The notes under the pieces are model-generated. The model searched no databases and had not been told where the DNA came from. It saw nothing but the letters and a program-made list of their open reading frames with translations. Positions 33,075-47,562 of a stretch of DNA of 64,000 nucleotides are shown in pieces (position 1 is the first letter of the stretch; every line of letters begins with the position of its first letter). Made by a program: the position numbers and the translations under genes. The stretch is from positions 29,555,455-29,619,454 of the forward strand of contig CM074180.1 of NCBI GenBank assembly GCA_037179385.1, given 5' to 3'. Source of the DNA: Holothuria scabra. Its lineage: Eukaryota > Echinodermata > Holothuroidea > Aspidochirotida > Holothuriidae.

Positions 33075-35130
33075 GCCCCACCTAAACTACGACATTGACG
33101 GTCGGTTGTACAAAGTCTTGACTCCTCAAACATTAGCTCAATAGTTCTTGAAATGTTGTTTCATATATAACAGAAGGAATTAGTGAGAATTATTACAAAC
33201 TAAGGAATAGGCAAAGGTCTGGCAAGCAAGCAATTTTGGCCTATGCCCCACCTAGTCCCGGAGGACTTTATGAGCAAGGTGGGTCCTGGGGGAGGATAGT
33301 AGGATGAGAAGTAATTGGGCCAGTGGTACTTGCATGATGAAGATTCAAGAAAAGATTGGTTTTACTTTCATTTTGGAATCTGTTGGTCCACGGTGGAACA
33401 ACTCTTGATTAGCTACATCATTACTTTTACCATGCTAAAGATTTCCATTTGGAATGAAAAGACGTTAACTCAATAAAATTTTCTTCATGTTACCAGAAAC
33501 AAAAGCTACATACCGGTACGGATACCCACCCTATATTTTTATATTATTCTGAAACGTGCAATGGAACGAACAAAACATAAGTAAATTCATGTAATCTCTA
33601 AAAGAGCTGATGAGGACACTGACCGTAGCAGGGTACCGTATTGCTTTTGTTGGTACCCTGTGCCCGGATAATGTGGGGATCCCTCCCCATCATGCCCGCT
33701 ATCTAATGGAGATCCCGATCGAGGAGGTTGCGCAAAGAAAATTGTGGCAAAAGATGTTTCTCACGACTCTGGAAATGGCGCTTGACACAGGCATAGCAAG
33801 TTGAATCTTAACGTTTTTAATTTTGAAAATTCACACAGATGGAAATTGATAAGGCCTGTTATCACAGTTAAGCAAATACCAAAGAGAAAATGCCATGCGT
33901 CCTAATTAGACCAATATGATTATTGAAAGACAGCTTTTGATCAGGGGTGGCGTCACGGGGCAGGCAGACTGCCTCTTCATATTCTCAAGAAATGTGAAAA
34001 GAGAAACAAAAGAAGGGAAAACGAAGAAAAGGACACTCAACTTATGCTCCCCCACCATCAAAATACCCTGCCACCACCAATGTTTTTTATTAGAATGAAG
34101 TTCCGAACTTAAGTTTGTACTTTATCCTTGTTGGCAATTTAGTATTTTAATCCCTATGTTAAAAGATTTCTAGGTAAAAATGTTCCATATAAGTTTCAAC
34201 TCCCTTCTTTGGAACGAGTATAACATCAGTTAGTTCATGTAGTCTCTAAGTTGGTTGACAAGAACAACCAGGGCCGAGATATTGCTTTTTTCCAATTACA
34301 ACGGAACACGAAACTCTGAAATCTCTAGTTGAAGTTCAACTCAGTGGACAGTTGCAATTAAATCATAATTAATGTGAAACGTCAACCTAGAATCAAAAAG
34401 GAAGTAAGAAATGTGTATTGTTAACTTTTTTGTGGGGGGGGGGGACTTTTTCCTTGTGGCTTGCCCAACGTGTCTTCCTACTGTCTAAGGTGTACACACC
34501 ATCTCTAACAAGTTCTTTTGCAGATTTACTAATACTATACGTTCATAGGCTCTATTTTCAATCGAACACGAACAGAACATGAGAGAAATTCTCATCAACG
34601 GATCTGTGGAGGTTGAGGCCCTTTTTACTCACGACACCTCTAGAGACGACTGTAGCAAAAAACAGTCATATCATTTTACTTTTTTATAGTGGTGGATCAA
34701 ATATTATTTTTGATGGTGTTTTAATGCAGTGTGTAACTCGTATAAATATAGAAGAAGATGTGGAGCATATGAAGTCTCAGGGTTACTCCTTATAAACATT
34801 CAGTGTATGCAATAAACCGGACGAATTGGAAACCGACCCCAGATTTTAAAACAAAGGTAGGTAACCCTTTCGTACAAAATTGTGTCACATTTCACTGCTA
34901 TCATAGAACTGTAGAAACTAACTTGTTTTTATTTCTATTGGCTTGTCGATTCTCCCCGCTTCGATTGAAATTTACCAATATTTATTTAAAATTGCAATAT
35001 CATGATTATTTTGGTTCCTTTGCATTGACGCTTGTTGGTTGTAGAGTTTTAAGTTGGTGAATGCAACGTAACTCTTTTTGTTCACATTGTCAGGTTGTAA
35101 TTGTTCTAAATTTGGGGATATCAAAATGTC
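33075..35130. other. Unrecognised sequence
   Basis: A possible short hAT-like pair, GGGGTGGCGTCACGGGG near 33944 and CCCTGCCACCACC near 34064, would bound about 140 bp but is weak. A G11 run lies at 34434-34444. Frames of 60-85 codons (33610-33804, 34803-35060) have no recognisable motif. Confidence 0.35.
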
Positions 35131-35139
35131 AATAAATTC

Positions 35140-35700
35140 AAAGTTAGTACAGCGTACAGGGAGGCAGGGCCCTTTTAAGATAGTATCTCAAGTTTTATAT
35201 ATCACTGGTTATTTTTATATCTTGTGTGTAGGCCTACATTTGCCATGATGAGAGGAACTTGATACCTTATCCGTTTTGGGGGTCAAAGGTTATTTGCGAG
35301 AACCTCGAAAATAGTTTGTTAACACTATCTCAAGATAGCAGCGGCCAACACTTTTCATAATTGGTACATAGATTTGTCATAATAAAAGAAGGATCCCCCC
35401 TTTTTTTGGTGGATGTCAAAGGTCGTTTTAGGCCACCACAGTTAAAGTTGCCAAAACCTCAAAAAATGGTTTGTAATGACGACAGCTCATGACAGCAACG
35501 ACCGACACTTCATATTTAACACATGGATTTTTCTTGTTTAGAGGAAAACCATATTGGTTTTGTGAGGGTCAACGGTCATTTGAGATCAACGGAGGGAAAA
35601 CTGCGAAATCCCCAAAATGGCTTTATATAAAATAAGGATGTCCTGTTTTTGGTAGAGATTAGAGGCCATGTAAGGTCAGTGGTCACTAGCAGTCAGTGTC
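35140..35700 (+). repeat. Diverged copy of the 156-bp AGGTCA-type array
   Basis: TATCTCAAG occurs at about 35187 and again near 35330, with the related GACAGCTCATGAC near 35480, giving steps of 140-155 bp. Each is followed by ACTTTTCATAATTGG or a similar form and then GGGTCAAAGGTTATTTG, TGTCAAAGGTCGTTTTAGG or GGGTCAACGGTCATTTGAG. The order matches 15436-15935, but no half-site pair here is a perfect DR1. Confidence 0.65.
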
Positions 35701-36024
35701 TCATGTTTTCTCAAGGAATCTCAGATCTACAAAAGGCCTTATTGGTTTTATGGTCTTGTGTATAGTCCTAGGTTGATTTGAAGATGGGCAAACCTATTAT
35801 ATATTATATACGGTATATATGTTAGCATATGTTCATTGGTCGAATGTATCGTAGTTTATCATTTTAGTAAAATTAAAGACAGATTTTCTGTCAACCGAGA
35901 CAGTTCTAATTCTCCAAGTTTTCTTACATTGAGTCTCTCCCACATCTATCTTCAATTCATATCCATTGACAAAATTCTAGTTTATTGCTCAAGGACATTT
36001 TTCTTGCTGGGCATATAATATTTT

Positions 36025-36175
36025 AATGAGTAATAAGATCAAATCACTCGCGGTGTATGCTGCGTAATGCGAACTACTCTGCATTTTTATTTTATTGGCA
36101 ATTAAAGAACTGTGTCCATTGAGAATTTTGGTATCTTCATGATAAAATTGAAGTTTGGGATGGTGAGTGGCTTGC
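36025..36175 (-). mobile_element. MITE family 1, 5' half only
   Basis: In reverse it carries CACCATCCCAAACTTCAATT, CCAAAATTCTCAATGG, TTCTTTAATTGCC, AATGCAGAGTAG and the GTGATTTGATC segment, matching the first half of family 1. The terminal TTAA and the 3' half are gone. Confidence 0.6.
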
Positions 36176-36179
36176 TTGA

Positions 36180-37645
36180 ATTGTGACTTTTCATCCTAAA
36201 TAATTTCGAATCTCGCAAAGCTGTCGAAGTCCTCCGTAGAAGAATTATCTCAGGCTTTATTGCCGTACGTGTCATTCATAAGTCATGATCAGCATCTGGC
36301 CAATGTATAAAGGACCTACGTCATTACAAACCCATGTCTCGTGGAATCCTAGTTCCAAAGCGTTGACGATGGCAACGCAAATAGGAGAGATGAACCCTGG
36401 GAACAGGAAATTAGATCAAGGCTCGAGGAAAACAATCACTAGTTCCAAAGGATCGGGAAATTCAAATACAAAGGTAATAAGCTGCCTCCGTCTTACAATA
36501 CTGGTACAATGTCCTGTCTTGAACTTATCTCCTGTAGTGTATACGTGAAGCTAATGGCTTTCTCCAGGTGAGGTGTTAGGTACAGGGTACAGTGAATGCT
36601 AAGTGGTCACTCGATATTCGACGTTTTCTACCTGACGTCAATCAAACCTTACCTGGCTTGAGAGCAGGACGGCAAATAAAGATGTTACGGGGCCACATGA
36701 GGGTAGAAAAAGGACACCATTACGGAACAAACGTCACCTTTTCTCTCTAGTTACCTGATGCGACATTTTTTGACCTGTGAAAACTCTTCATTTAAGACCT
36801 ACCTGTTGTTTAGATCAGAGACAGAATTGTTTGGTTCGCTAATAAGTATCCTGACTTCTTTAAACGCGAGGCCGACTAGGAGATCAGTGAAGTCGGATTC
36901 CATAAATTAGCAATTTCCTTGCGATTTCTTTTGCGAACCTCCAGGTCACGACAAGTTTCGACTCAGTGAAATTAGACGATTTTGTTAAGTGTTTCTTATT
37001 TCGGATGGCCCACGTTACCGACGAAAACAGCTGTTATTGCAAGAACGAATGAGAATTCGAGCTTTAATCTGGGGGGAACAAAGGCAGTGTACTTATGTAA
37101 CGCAATGTCGATTAAGAGAATGGGCCCAAGATGATGATGACCGCGCAGTAATATTACTTTTTAATGAATTTTCACGATCAAAGCACGTGCAATTACTGCG
37201 TTAGAATCCATCTACGGAAATGCCTTAACTGGAATAGAAACATAAAGCAGAAGCATGGTTGCCATGGAAACCTCCAGTCAAGACATTTTCAAGAGGCGTC
37301 ATATATAAAAAGAGTATGTTTCCTAAGCTGTAATGCTTCTTGTGTTCCACTGATCAACGCGCCATATGTTGTCAAACCACTATCGCCACGAATCAAGAAG
37401 GATCGGTCTAAGACGACGGGAAAGGTGTGTTCCTACCCGGGGAGGGAGAGGATGTATTAAGCCCAGGGGCAACTGACAGAAGAAACCAATCACCATCATT
37501 CTCCCCTGAAGACAAGAAACCGTCTGAGGGATCTGATCCTTAAGAAGCCTCTAAACAGGAAGTTGCCAGGACTATTCCTTTATCTACATGAGTTGCTACG
37601 ACATCCCTAGGTTGCGATTACCAGCAATGCTTACATTCAATACAA
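36180..37645. other. Unrecognised sequence
   Basis: Frames of 71-98 codons (36285-36548, 36989-37204, 37164-37460, all +) have no domain I recognise. The first is Ser/Lys-rich and its codons run up to an AAAGGTAATA that could serve as a splice donor, but nothing else supports an exon. Confidence 0.35.
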
Positions 37646-37650
37646 AAGAC

Positions 37651-37888
37651 CGCTTGTTTGGTCTAACGGTAAGAGCATCCGCCTCTCACGCGGAAGGCCC
37701 GGGTTCTATTTCCAGGTCTAGTCATACCAAAGACTCTAAAAAGGAACCTACCGCCGTTGTGCGTGATGCTCCGCATAAGCAATGGAGTAAGGAAAACAAG
37801 CCAGTGAGCCACAACTGGATTAAAGACCGTGGCCGGCCTAACGTGAACCAATAGGTTGGAAACTGGGCCGTAACTTCTAACTAACTGA
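37651..37888 (+). mobile_element. tRNA-Glu-like SINE, full-length
   Basis: The head carries an A box TGGTCTAACGG (37659-37669), an anticodon arm CCGC-CTCTCAC-GCGG whose loop centre reads CTC (Glu), and a B box GGTTCTATTTC (37702-37712). The head ends at about 37730 and has no good 3' acceptor pairing. The body then runs CATACCAAAGACTCTAAAAA, GGAACCTACCGCCG, GCGTGATGCTCCGC, AGCAATGGAGTAAGG, GTGAGCCACAACTGG, GACCGTGGCCGG, GTGAACCAATAGGTTGG and ACTGGGCCGTAAC, ending in CTAACTAACTGA. About 235 bp and non-coding; it would be transcribed by RNA polymerase III and need a LINE partner in trans. It is the reference for the other SINE copies in the window. Confidence 0.85.
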
Positions 37889-37889
37889 C

Positions 37890-38385
37890 TAAAATTCAAA
37901 ACAAACAATCTAGTTCCACCATACATTAATGAACTGCTTTCCTATACCCTCAAAACGAGTGCCGGGCTGGGGGTTGTAGAATATGCCGCGATATTTTCCA
38001 CCTGTCGTTAGAGATAACTAAAGGAAAGGACTTGCACAGAACTTGAACCGTATTTAAAACAGCACTGGAACGTTATCGTCTTCATCTAGTTTCTGATAAG
38101 ATTCTTAACAGCTCTTAGCCTGCCGAGCCAGAAACTTCCGAGGTCTGGATTGATAGATCCTCCCCTGCTGCAGACCACAAGTTCGAACCAGTCAAACTTT
38201 CCAGACTCAAAACTACTAGCTTAAAATTTATCTCATGAATATTACTTTTGCATTATGAACTGTTTTAATTATTATGTTTTGTTTACATTTTGTGCTTTCA
38301 CTTTTTGTTCTCTTCATGCGCTATGAGCGTTTTTCTACGGATTTGTGCTCATTACAAAGTACCATTATTATTATTATTATGCCCA
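37890..38385. other. Unrecognised sequence
   Basis: A short ATT triplet run lies near 38364-38380. No gene is recognised. Confidence 0.4.
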
Positions 38386-38388
38386 AAA

Positions 38389-38480
38389 TGAGGATAAGTG
38401 CCAGAGAACCCCCCCCCCCCAAAAAAAAAGAGGATAAGCGCCAGAGACCACCCCCCCCCCCAAAAAAAAAAAAAAAAAAA
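38389..38480 (+). repeat. Tandem duplication with C-run and A-run
   Basis: Two units of GAGGATAAG(T/C)GCCAGAGA are each followed by a run of C and then a run of A (38389-38430 and 38431-38480). The second unit has the longer A run. This pattern favours slippage during replication or in the assembly. Confidence 0.8.
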
Positions 38481-38484
38481 TCAT

Positions 38485-39325
38485 GATAAGCGGCAAATAA
38501 TTCACGGATAAAACCAACCTAGTTAAAGAATGTAAGGACTCAAAGAGTAATTAAAGTCAAACCTTACTAATTTAAGTACCGTAGTTTTGAGACATGTGCG
38601 GAAGTTAAAGTGCAAGATATTTTCCATCGACATTTGACGGTTTGCAATAAGTTTCTAAACTTAAGGTTATAGAACCCACGATAGATAATCTACCTGTTCG
38701 AGAAAAGTAAAACGATTCTGAGCATCTGAAATCTTTTTTCAAATGACACGATATTTTGTTATAAAGCTTAAATATGCCTTCTCCGTATGTGCATCCCCTT
38801 AACAGTGCCCAATCGGTTCGATTTCTTGACTTAGATTGCGAAGACTTGGGGCAATGATGGCAAAAGGGCAATGAAATAATGAGAGCAATAATGTTTTGAC
38901 AATCTCAGCTAAAGTATCTGCTCCCAATATGAGCCACTTAGTTCAGAATCGAGTCTTTGGCGACACGGTCAGGTGTTATTGATCGAATTAATCCTGTATA
39001 CTAAGGAAGTAGAAGGAACTGTTCGAGGAAAGCCAACAGTCGTATATACGAAGTCGATAATATTAGTTTTTTGGAGACTTTCTTTTTCGTCTCTTACTTT
39101 CTTTTCTTGGGGCTTGTTCGATCATGGTACAGTCACGTGATGCACTCAAAACGGGTACACACAGGTCTATTCTTCTTGCAGTAAGGTGAGGGAATTACAC
39201 TACATATACATATACTAACTGACAGATATAGGAAGAAAAGGAAAAAAAGGTCGGAAGCGATGTTCCACTAGGCATGATTTTTTCACTCTGTGTAAAAATT
39301 GTCTCGACATTCCTTTAAGTTTTAT
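38485..39325. other. Unrecognised sequence
   Basis: An 88-codon minus-strand frame (38605-38871) lacks motifs. No repeat is recognised. Confidence 0.4.
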
Positions 39326-39329
39326 CTTA

Positions 39330-39515
39330 AATTAGGCTCAGTGCTCAGTCGAATTCTGGAATTCTCCAAATTTCAAAGAGTATGAATAATCACTTAAAAA
39401 GAGTGAGAAAATGACTCTATTTCGATTACAATTCACTCCAAATTTAGATTGGACCCTAACTTTCACTCAAAAAAAAAGTGAGAAAATGCCTTTTTATTGG
39501 AGTTTTCACTTCGAA
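39330..39515. mobile_element. Degenerate GAGTG/CACTC fold-back
   Basis: Alternating AAAGAGTGAGAAAATG, CACTCCAAATTTAG, TTTCACTCAAAAA and AAAAGTGAGAAAATGCC repeat the style of the element at 30515-30725, with TCACT/AGTGA pairing round an A-run near 39470-39485. The arms are too worn to define ends. Confidence 0.5.
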
Positions 39516-39519
39516 TTAT

Positions 39520-41150
39520 TATCGACAACATATGGTAGTCAAGGCTTAAAAATCAATAGGCATATACTGTAATGTCATAGTGCAATCCATATAAACACGC
39601 TCAGAAACAACAAATGACTGACATTTTATGAAGTGTGGACTGGGCTGCACATAGTTATATAGTAGAACTAGTTATTTATAAAATATTTCAAGACGTATTA
39701 ATCTCACCTTGAATTTATCGATTTAAAATAGGCATATACAGATATATGTCTATATATATGATGATTTTCGCGTCTAGTTACAATACTTAACTCCTTAAGA
39801 AGTTAAAATTAGTATTTAGTTGAGATAGACATAACATTATGTGAAAATTTTACACGGGATGAAGAAAACGACACGCTCGATTTTTTGTCCTTGGCTACGA
39901 TATTCTCATAAAAATGTAGTCAAGCTTCAGACGTGTACATCTCTTGGGAAAAGTTAATCGCTATAAGTATAACTTCTATCTTTACATAATGGCTGGGGTT
40001 TCTGGACTGAGAAATAAATGCTGTATGTTGCTTTTTTTTTCAGATTCTTTGTAGAGATTATTGGCAGCTTAGCCAAATGAGAGTTTTGGTAAAACATTTC
40101 ACATATCATGTTTTGGCAGTAAAATGATCCTGAAAGATAAATTTGTTTAGTCTTTACGGTACGAATGTAATGCCAGAGGTACATCAATCATACATGTGAA
40201 TCATATAAAAATATGATATTTAATCTTCACGCATCCTTAATTTTAGACAAGTGTAGGGTAATGGAAGCATCGATAGAAAGGACACTTTTTTCATACAGAA
40301 AAGGGGCCTAGATTTTGAAACTTAAGTGGATTTAACCGAGACTTACAAATGTAATTTACATTGCCCCGAGGATCATTTTACACTAACAAGTGAAGATAAT
40401 TTTATTTTTGGCGCACTCAGAACAACGCCCGTTTGTCTTGTCGGAAAAAATTGAAGTGCGATCATGGAAGATGAGGACAACTACACAAATTTATCAATGC
40501 TTGACAAAATGTTTTCCGAATAGTATAATCGTAGACTCTCACAGCGTTGTCAAGAAGACGTATCGAATGTATTAAACCATACATTTACTGCCTTAAAGTA
40601 TTAGCATCGTGGGTTGATTAAAGTGCAGTCTTGAATGTAATACCTATGTGTAAGAGTGAAGTGAGCCATGGGGGCTGCGGTCTGTTTTAATTGTCAGTTT
40701 ACGGGCAAGGACTAACACACTCTTCAATAATCGAAATATAAAGTAAGAACAATCATCGGTAGTGTGCGCAAAGGAGGGGGGGGGGGGCAAAGCCCCCACC
40801 TATTGAATTAGTCGTGTGTGTTGTGTGGGGGTCAGCCAGTTTGGAAATTCACTCCAAAGTAGTCTAACAGAGTGTAACCGAGCAACATGAAAGAACAGCC
40901 AGTGGACGTCACGCATGAGTGTTTAAATATAGGTTTCAATTAAAAAAAAAATAGCACCATCTTGCATTTCAGACAACTTTTCCCTCCGGAAAGTAGCCTC
41001 CCCAAACCTTGCTGACCCTCTTTTGAGACTTCGTAGACGGGCCTACTTTCTCTTTTATTGATAACCACCAAAACAACGAGCAGATTCTGACATCAACCAG
41101 TATAACATCTATTCATATTGGTCACTAAGAAACACCATTTTGCGTTTAAA
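39520..41150. other. Mostly unrecognised sequence
   Basis: A G-run passing into GGGGCAAAGCCCCCACC near 40767-40800, and TAGCACCATCTTGCATTTCA near 40951, recall the ends and inner GCACCATTTTGCATC phrase of elements A and B. A degraded hAT-like fragment may span 40765-41010. Confidence 0.4.
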
Positions 41151-41155
41151 GGGAA

Positions 41156-41414
41156 AGCGCAGTCTATCCAACCTGAAATAGTGCAGTAAACTGCTCTGTT
41201 CCATGATTAGCTGTTGAGAGTGTAACAACAGGTGACGACATTTTTTCTCTTCAAATGTAAAATTTGCTAGGAGTACCTGCTTGTTTTACACTGAATATGA
41301 AATATTGAAGTTACAAAGTATCATGGCAGATACGTTGAAGAGAAATTAGGGGAAACTTGTGATTTTTAGTTGACGCTTCAAAATAACTTTGGCGGGACTG
41401 CTTCTGACCTCTAA
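41156..41414 (+). mobile_element. MITE family 2
   Basis: TTAAAGGGAAAGCGCAGTC at the left and GGCGGGACTGCTTCTGACC at the right are the inverted ends. The interior has GATTAGCTGTTGAGAGTG, TCTTCAAATGTAAAATTTGC, CTTGTTTTACACTGAATATG and GTTGAAGAGAAATTAGG. The right TTAA is altered (CTCTAAC). Confidence 0.75.
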
Positions 41415-41739
41415 CCAGTTTCGATTGCGAACCGAACATTTCCCGTCGAGTCCGGTGGACCTCTACACATCGTAGTCAGATGAATTTACCGATTGGTCTT
41501 CTCCTGTTTAGTCCTGCGCTGGACACTGACCACCATGGGTGAACCTTTTTGTACATAAAGAGACAGACGAAGTGATAGTGTTCAGAATATTAAAAAAATA
41601 CCGTTGCATTATAGCGAGCAAGTGTGACTAATATTGGTTAGTACTATATCTGATCATCCTCTTACCCTTCATCTTTCAAGTTGCAAGCTGTTTTATTTCC
41701 TTAGTGCGAGGAGGAACTGTAGACCGTCAACACAGGAAG

Positions 41740-43404
<1,665 letters not shown>

Positions 43405-45640
43405 CCATTTTAATTATCAGTGTACTGCAAGTGGCCTACCGGTCCATGGAATCTAGAGCGACTTTTGCTTTTGATAGTCGAATCTTTGAAATGAATCACA
43501 GACCTACCCTAAAACCATGAGTAAAACTAGCAATAATGTAAGGCCTAAAAGGGTATACTCTATACCTGCAGTTAGGTCATATTGTTTTCTTTGATTGAGT
43601 CATTAACAGCCTTCGGATCAGAATCCTGAGTCAATTGAATCTCCTAGTTCCCCATAATGTGGGTAGAGGCCCCTACATGCCGCTCGAGCATATTCTGTTT
43701 CATAGTGATAAGCTCGATGAAAAGCGTATACCTGTTCCGCAGTGTATATTGTTCCCGGGCCCCGTGATACCTGGGGTTTAATTTTTAGTACGCCTATCTT
43801 CTGATAAAGAAAGCCAAGATTCTGATGGTTCTTCAAAACAGAAAAAGAGAGGAAAGCTAGATAGAAAGAATGGTGAGCAGTCCACCTGACGAAAATTTCT
43901 CATCGTTACTAGAGTATGACTGATTAGCTTGCATCGTTGCCATAGTATCCCTAATGTAACACAATTGGGTGCATTTCCCTTTCTTTCCAATGATTCCATT
44001 GTAAGTAAATTCAAACTAGGCTAAGTTACCCTCACGTAAAGTTTAGATGGAACTTGATCCAAATACCGACATCGTATTGCTGAAAAATTAACGAAGGATA
44101 TAGGATGACAGTAAGAGAAACGGTTACATATACAACGGCCCCATATTCTAGTTACTCGGCATGCCAAAGAAAGCTATAGGACAAGTAATGAACAACGAGA
44201 ATCAAGAGGAAAACGGAAGATTACACGATTGGGTTTAAGAAGATTATCCAAGAAATTTCCTGAACGAGTATTGATATTCTGTATGTACTCTTGATTACAT
44301 TTATTGGTACAACATCTGCTTAGGGATTTCTGCTGAAGAGATTGTTGGCCAGGTTGGACAAAGGAAGGGGTCAGTAAAGTTGTTCGTGGCATTCATACCC
44401 TCGATTTTACAACTAATTATTCTGTAGAGGGGATCTTGAGAAGTTCGAGATTGAAAGTGAATGCCAAAGTTAACCTCATCACCGTCTTTTTTATTTTGTC
44501 TACACATACATAAAAGTGAGGAGTAAAAGCCGGAAACTACTTGATCGACCTAACGTGTCTCCTCACTTTTTGAAGGGGACATCTCCAAAACGTCCACAAC
44601 TTGTCAAGAATTATGAAACCAAAGCTGTGACTATATGGGCATTTTGTATGTTTTTGACAATAACCCAGTGTTACGATTATTTATATGCGGTAAATAGGCC
44701 TGGAAAGTGCCGTTGCGAGGCATTTTGGCCAAAATTTTCTGGCGCGGCGCCGAGCACTGGTAGCATACTTGCCAAAACTATACAGAAGGAGACAAGTTCC
44801 AGGCCAACGTTATCGGGCTCACATTTTCCTTAACTATCCCAAACATAAAAATTGCACCCTGCAGCAGGTTTAGACTCCGTTCGCTTTCGTGTAGCTACTT
44901 TGTGAATATCCTTTATAGCGCCATCGTTTATGCCTTTGGTGTAGTTGGAGGTGGTCATAAGCCATCAGTTGTGTGAAACTTAACTCAGTTGGCTATTTTT
45001 TCCAGACACCTCCACGTGACTAGCTTTATCAGTCCGATTGCGTAAGAACTGTTGGTTGTAAAAAGGAAAGACCAAAATGAAAATCCTCCAGGCTCCTATA
45101 GTCTTCTTTCAGTACTACTGAATGTTTTAAAGAAATAACCATTATGATAAGCAGAACTAGAATTCGATTTGAGTAAGTTTTTCTCCGGACTCGGAACTTG
45201 CCCGGAGAAGAAGTCGCTAAATCAGGATTGACTCGGAATAGGACTCGGAGCTAATTCCAATCGAGCCCCCAAAATTGAAAACTGTGCCGAGGCAACTTTA
45301 ATATCGGTATACAATCTAACAATTAATATTGTCAACTAAATTACAATTTCAAGAAGAGTCAGATATGATATATCGGACCGGCCTGAAAAAGTGTCCGTTT
45401 CATCATTAGGGTACACTCTAAACAGTTAAAAAATGCGCAGTTTTGGAGAAACATTGCACTGCACGTCCCAAATTTTGATCAAACTTCACTTAATTTATTA
45501 GACAGTTTTTACACAATAATTGGGGAAAATCATGAAAGATTGCCCAACCTTGAGCAGTTTTCTTCCTTCACAAATCAGCATGTGCTATATGTTTGCTGAA
45601 CTGTTCTGAGAGTGTTATCGTAAACAGCACAAGAAGCATT
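43405..45640. other. Unrecognised sequence
   Basis: A 12-bp inverted repeat, AAAAGTGAGGAG (44512-44523) with CTCCTCACTTTT (44559-44570), has a 35-base loop. Near 44740-44756, AAAATTTTCTGGCGCGGCGCC faintly recalls the hAT module. Frames of 60-105 codons, including 44516-44833, show no motif. Confidence 0.4.
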
Positions 45641-45644
45641 TGTA

Positions 45645-45949
45645 TTAAAGGGCCAAACCTCTCTTCCCAAAATACAATTTTGGTACGGGGGTACCCAAAT
45701 TCTCAATTGGCTCAGCTCTTTGTTTGGCAGCTAATTCAAACAATGCAGAGTACCAAAGCTAACATTACACAGCATGAATGGTACTGAGAGTGTTTTGGTT
45801 AAATAAATTGAGGTTTTCTATACTCACCTTGAAGCAATAAACTGAGATAGTGTCTGGATGAGGATGAATTTCAGATAATTGTGGGAGGGGCTTCAATAAG
45901 AAGGTTAGGAGAATTTGTACTGTTTAGGGTGAGAGAACCGAGCCTGTAA
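45645..45949 (+). mobile_element. MITE family 1
   Basis: TTAAAGGGCCAAACCTCTC opens and AGGGTGAGAGAACCGAGCC then TGTAA closes, the right TTAA being changed by one base. The interior is close to that at 9531-9835, including the near-palindrome GGTACGGGGGTACC. Confidence 0.85.
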
Positions 45950-46685
45950 ATTTCACTTCATTGTCCAGATGCCCGGAAGTGGTCCGAAATCAACCTGAAA
46001 ATCAAATTTTGTTCGGCCTTCTAACCAGGAACTTCGCCTGGAATTTGGTCAAGTGAAGCTGTTACCGCAGCCTTTAAGTTAATAGTTACATTCCATAATG
46101 AAACTTCTGAAAACACATTTTCCTCGAACCGATAAGATATTGATTTGTCACAAAAATTGTACTGGACGGATAAAATGTCCTCGTCTTTTCCTCTTTCGTC
46201 ATTATTTCTGAAAATGTAATACCGCCACCATTTTAAAGCATCGCATTGAATCCTGAAACTGAACAAAGGTATATTCCTTGTTCATTCATCGAGAGCTGAA
46301 GAGCTGAGGAAACAGGGTCCGCTCCGCGGGGTAGCAGCCACCATGTTACCGTCCTAAGTCCCATTGACTTATCCTTGATGTAGGGTTCTTGTTCGTCTTA
46401 ATCACGTATGAATATTTTTGCCTCAGAATTTGAAAAAAAAAATCCTTAGTTTACATTTTAAGGAAGGTATACTAAAAGCAATTATTCTTTAATTTTCAAA
46501 CTATTGAGAGTGAATTGCTTCCGTAATCACAGTGTACCATCGTAACATCGAAATCTCCTGAAGCCGCCTATTGGATTGAAGCACAGATGATGCTTCTTTA
46601 ACGTACAAAATAAGTCACTGTTAGCAATTGGCACGGATAAATGAGATGACAGAAAATAGGCCGGGTGATTCCTGTTTATGTTCCT
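45950..46685. other. Unrecognised sequence
   Basis: No frame or repeat of note; an 81-codon minus-strand frame lies at 46021-46266. The phrase GTCCGCTCCGCGGGG near 46318 is a short GC-rich patch. Confidence 0.4.
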
Positions 46686-46688
46686 TTT

Positions 46689-46938
46689 TTAAAGGGCAAG
46701 ACACTCCTGTAAGTCACTCCAACTTGCGGAGTGTAGGAGATTGTCCTGTTTCATCACTGGTTCTTGGGAGTCATGTGACAATAATTTTCCTCCACAAATG
46801 TGAAATTTGCCAGTATGAATATGCAATACTAAAATCCTAAAATATTGTGAAAGATGCTTTGAAGAGAAATAGGAAGAAAATTGTGACATTTAGCTGTTGC
46901 TTCAAAATAGGTTTGAGGCGACTGCTCTTGCCATTTAA
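46689..46938 (+). mobile_element. MITE family 2
   Basis: TTAAAGGGCAAGACACTCC opens and GGCGACTGCTCTTGCC then ATTTAA closes. The interior has GGGAGTCATGTGACAAT, ACAAATGTGAAATTTGCC and GCTTTGAAGAGAAATAGG. It ends 26 bp before a family-1 copy in the opposite orientation. Confidence 0.85.
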
Positions 46939-46964
46939 GCTAGGTCCCGGCAGTACGTTGGTCA

Positions 46965-47268
46965 TTAAAGGCCCAGTTCTCTCACCCCAAACAGTACCAA
47001 TTCTCCTAACCTTCTTACTTAAGCCCCTCCCACAATTGTCTGAAATTCATCCTCATCCAGAGATAATCTCAGTTTATTGCTTCAGGGTGAGTATAGAAAA
47101 CTCAGTTTATGTAATCAAAACACTCTCGGTACAGACCATGCTGTGTAATATAAGCTTTGGCAATCTGCATTGTTTGAATTAGCTGTCAATCAAAGAGCTG
47201 AGCCAATTGAGAATTTCGGTACCCGGGTACCAAAATTGAAGTTTGGGGTGAGAGGTTTGGCCCTTTAA
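46965..47268 (-). mobile_element. MITE family 1, minus
   Basis: TTAAAGGCCCAGTTCTCTCA opens and GGGGTGAGAGGTTTGGCCC then TTTAA closes, with TTAA intact at both ends. It has the reverse of the standard interior (AGCCCCTCCCACAATTG, CTGTCAATCAAAGAGCTGAG) and the near-palindrome GGTACCCGGGTACC. This is one of the best preserved copies. Confidence 0.88.
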
Positions 47269-47502
47269 ACTCAAGCACTGTAAACGTCCTCCTGATTCAA
47301 GCAAACATTGCCTCCGAATGCAGTCACATTCAAAGTTAAGCTTCAATATCAATTCCAAAAGAGTAAAAGCACAAATTTGTAAAATCTCCTAGCTTTTCCA
47401 ATAGGAGGTGTTAACAGTCTCCATTCTCCAAACTGAGTTTAAACCTTTCCCTAGTCACTTCGGAATATATTTACATGGTACAATTTAGGTTAGATGAAGT
47501 TT

Positions 47503-47562
47503 TACGGTTCAAGTCAAGCCGGCGACGGCCTTTTTTCTAGTTGTGGCTCACTGACTACATGA
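47503..47562 (-). mobile_element. SINE 3' fragment, minus
   Basis: In reverse it reads GTCAGTGAGCCACAACTAG, AAAAAAGGCCGTCGCC and GGCTTGACTTGAACC, the central piece of the SINE at 37651. About 60 bp remain. Confidence 0.65.

Noticed and set aside
36285..36548. Ser/Lys-rich exon with a GTAATA donor
   Set aside because: No acceptor, no homologous protein and no partner exon could be identified.
37653..37730. Functional tRNA-Glu gene
   Set aside because: A and B boxes and a CTC anticodon loop are present, but the B box and acceptor pairing are poor and the sequence continues into the SINE body shared with other copies.
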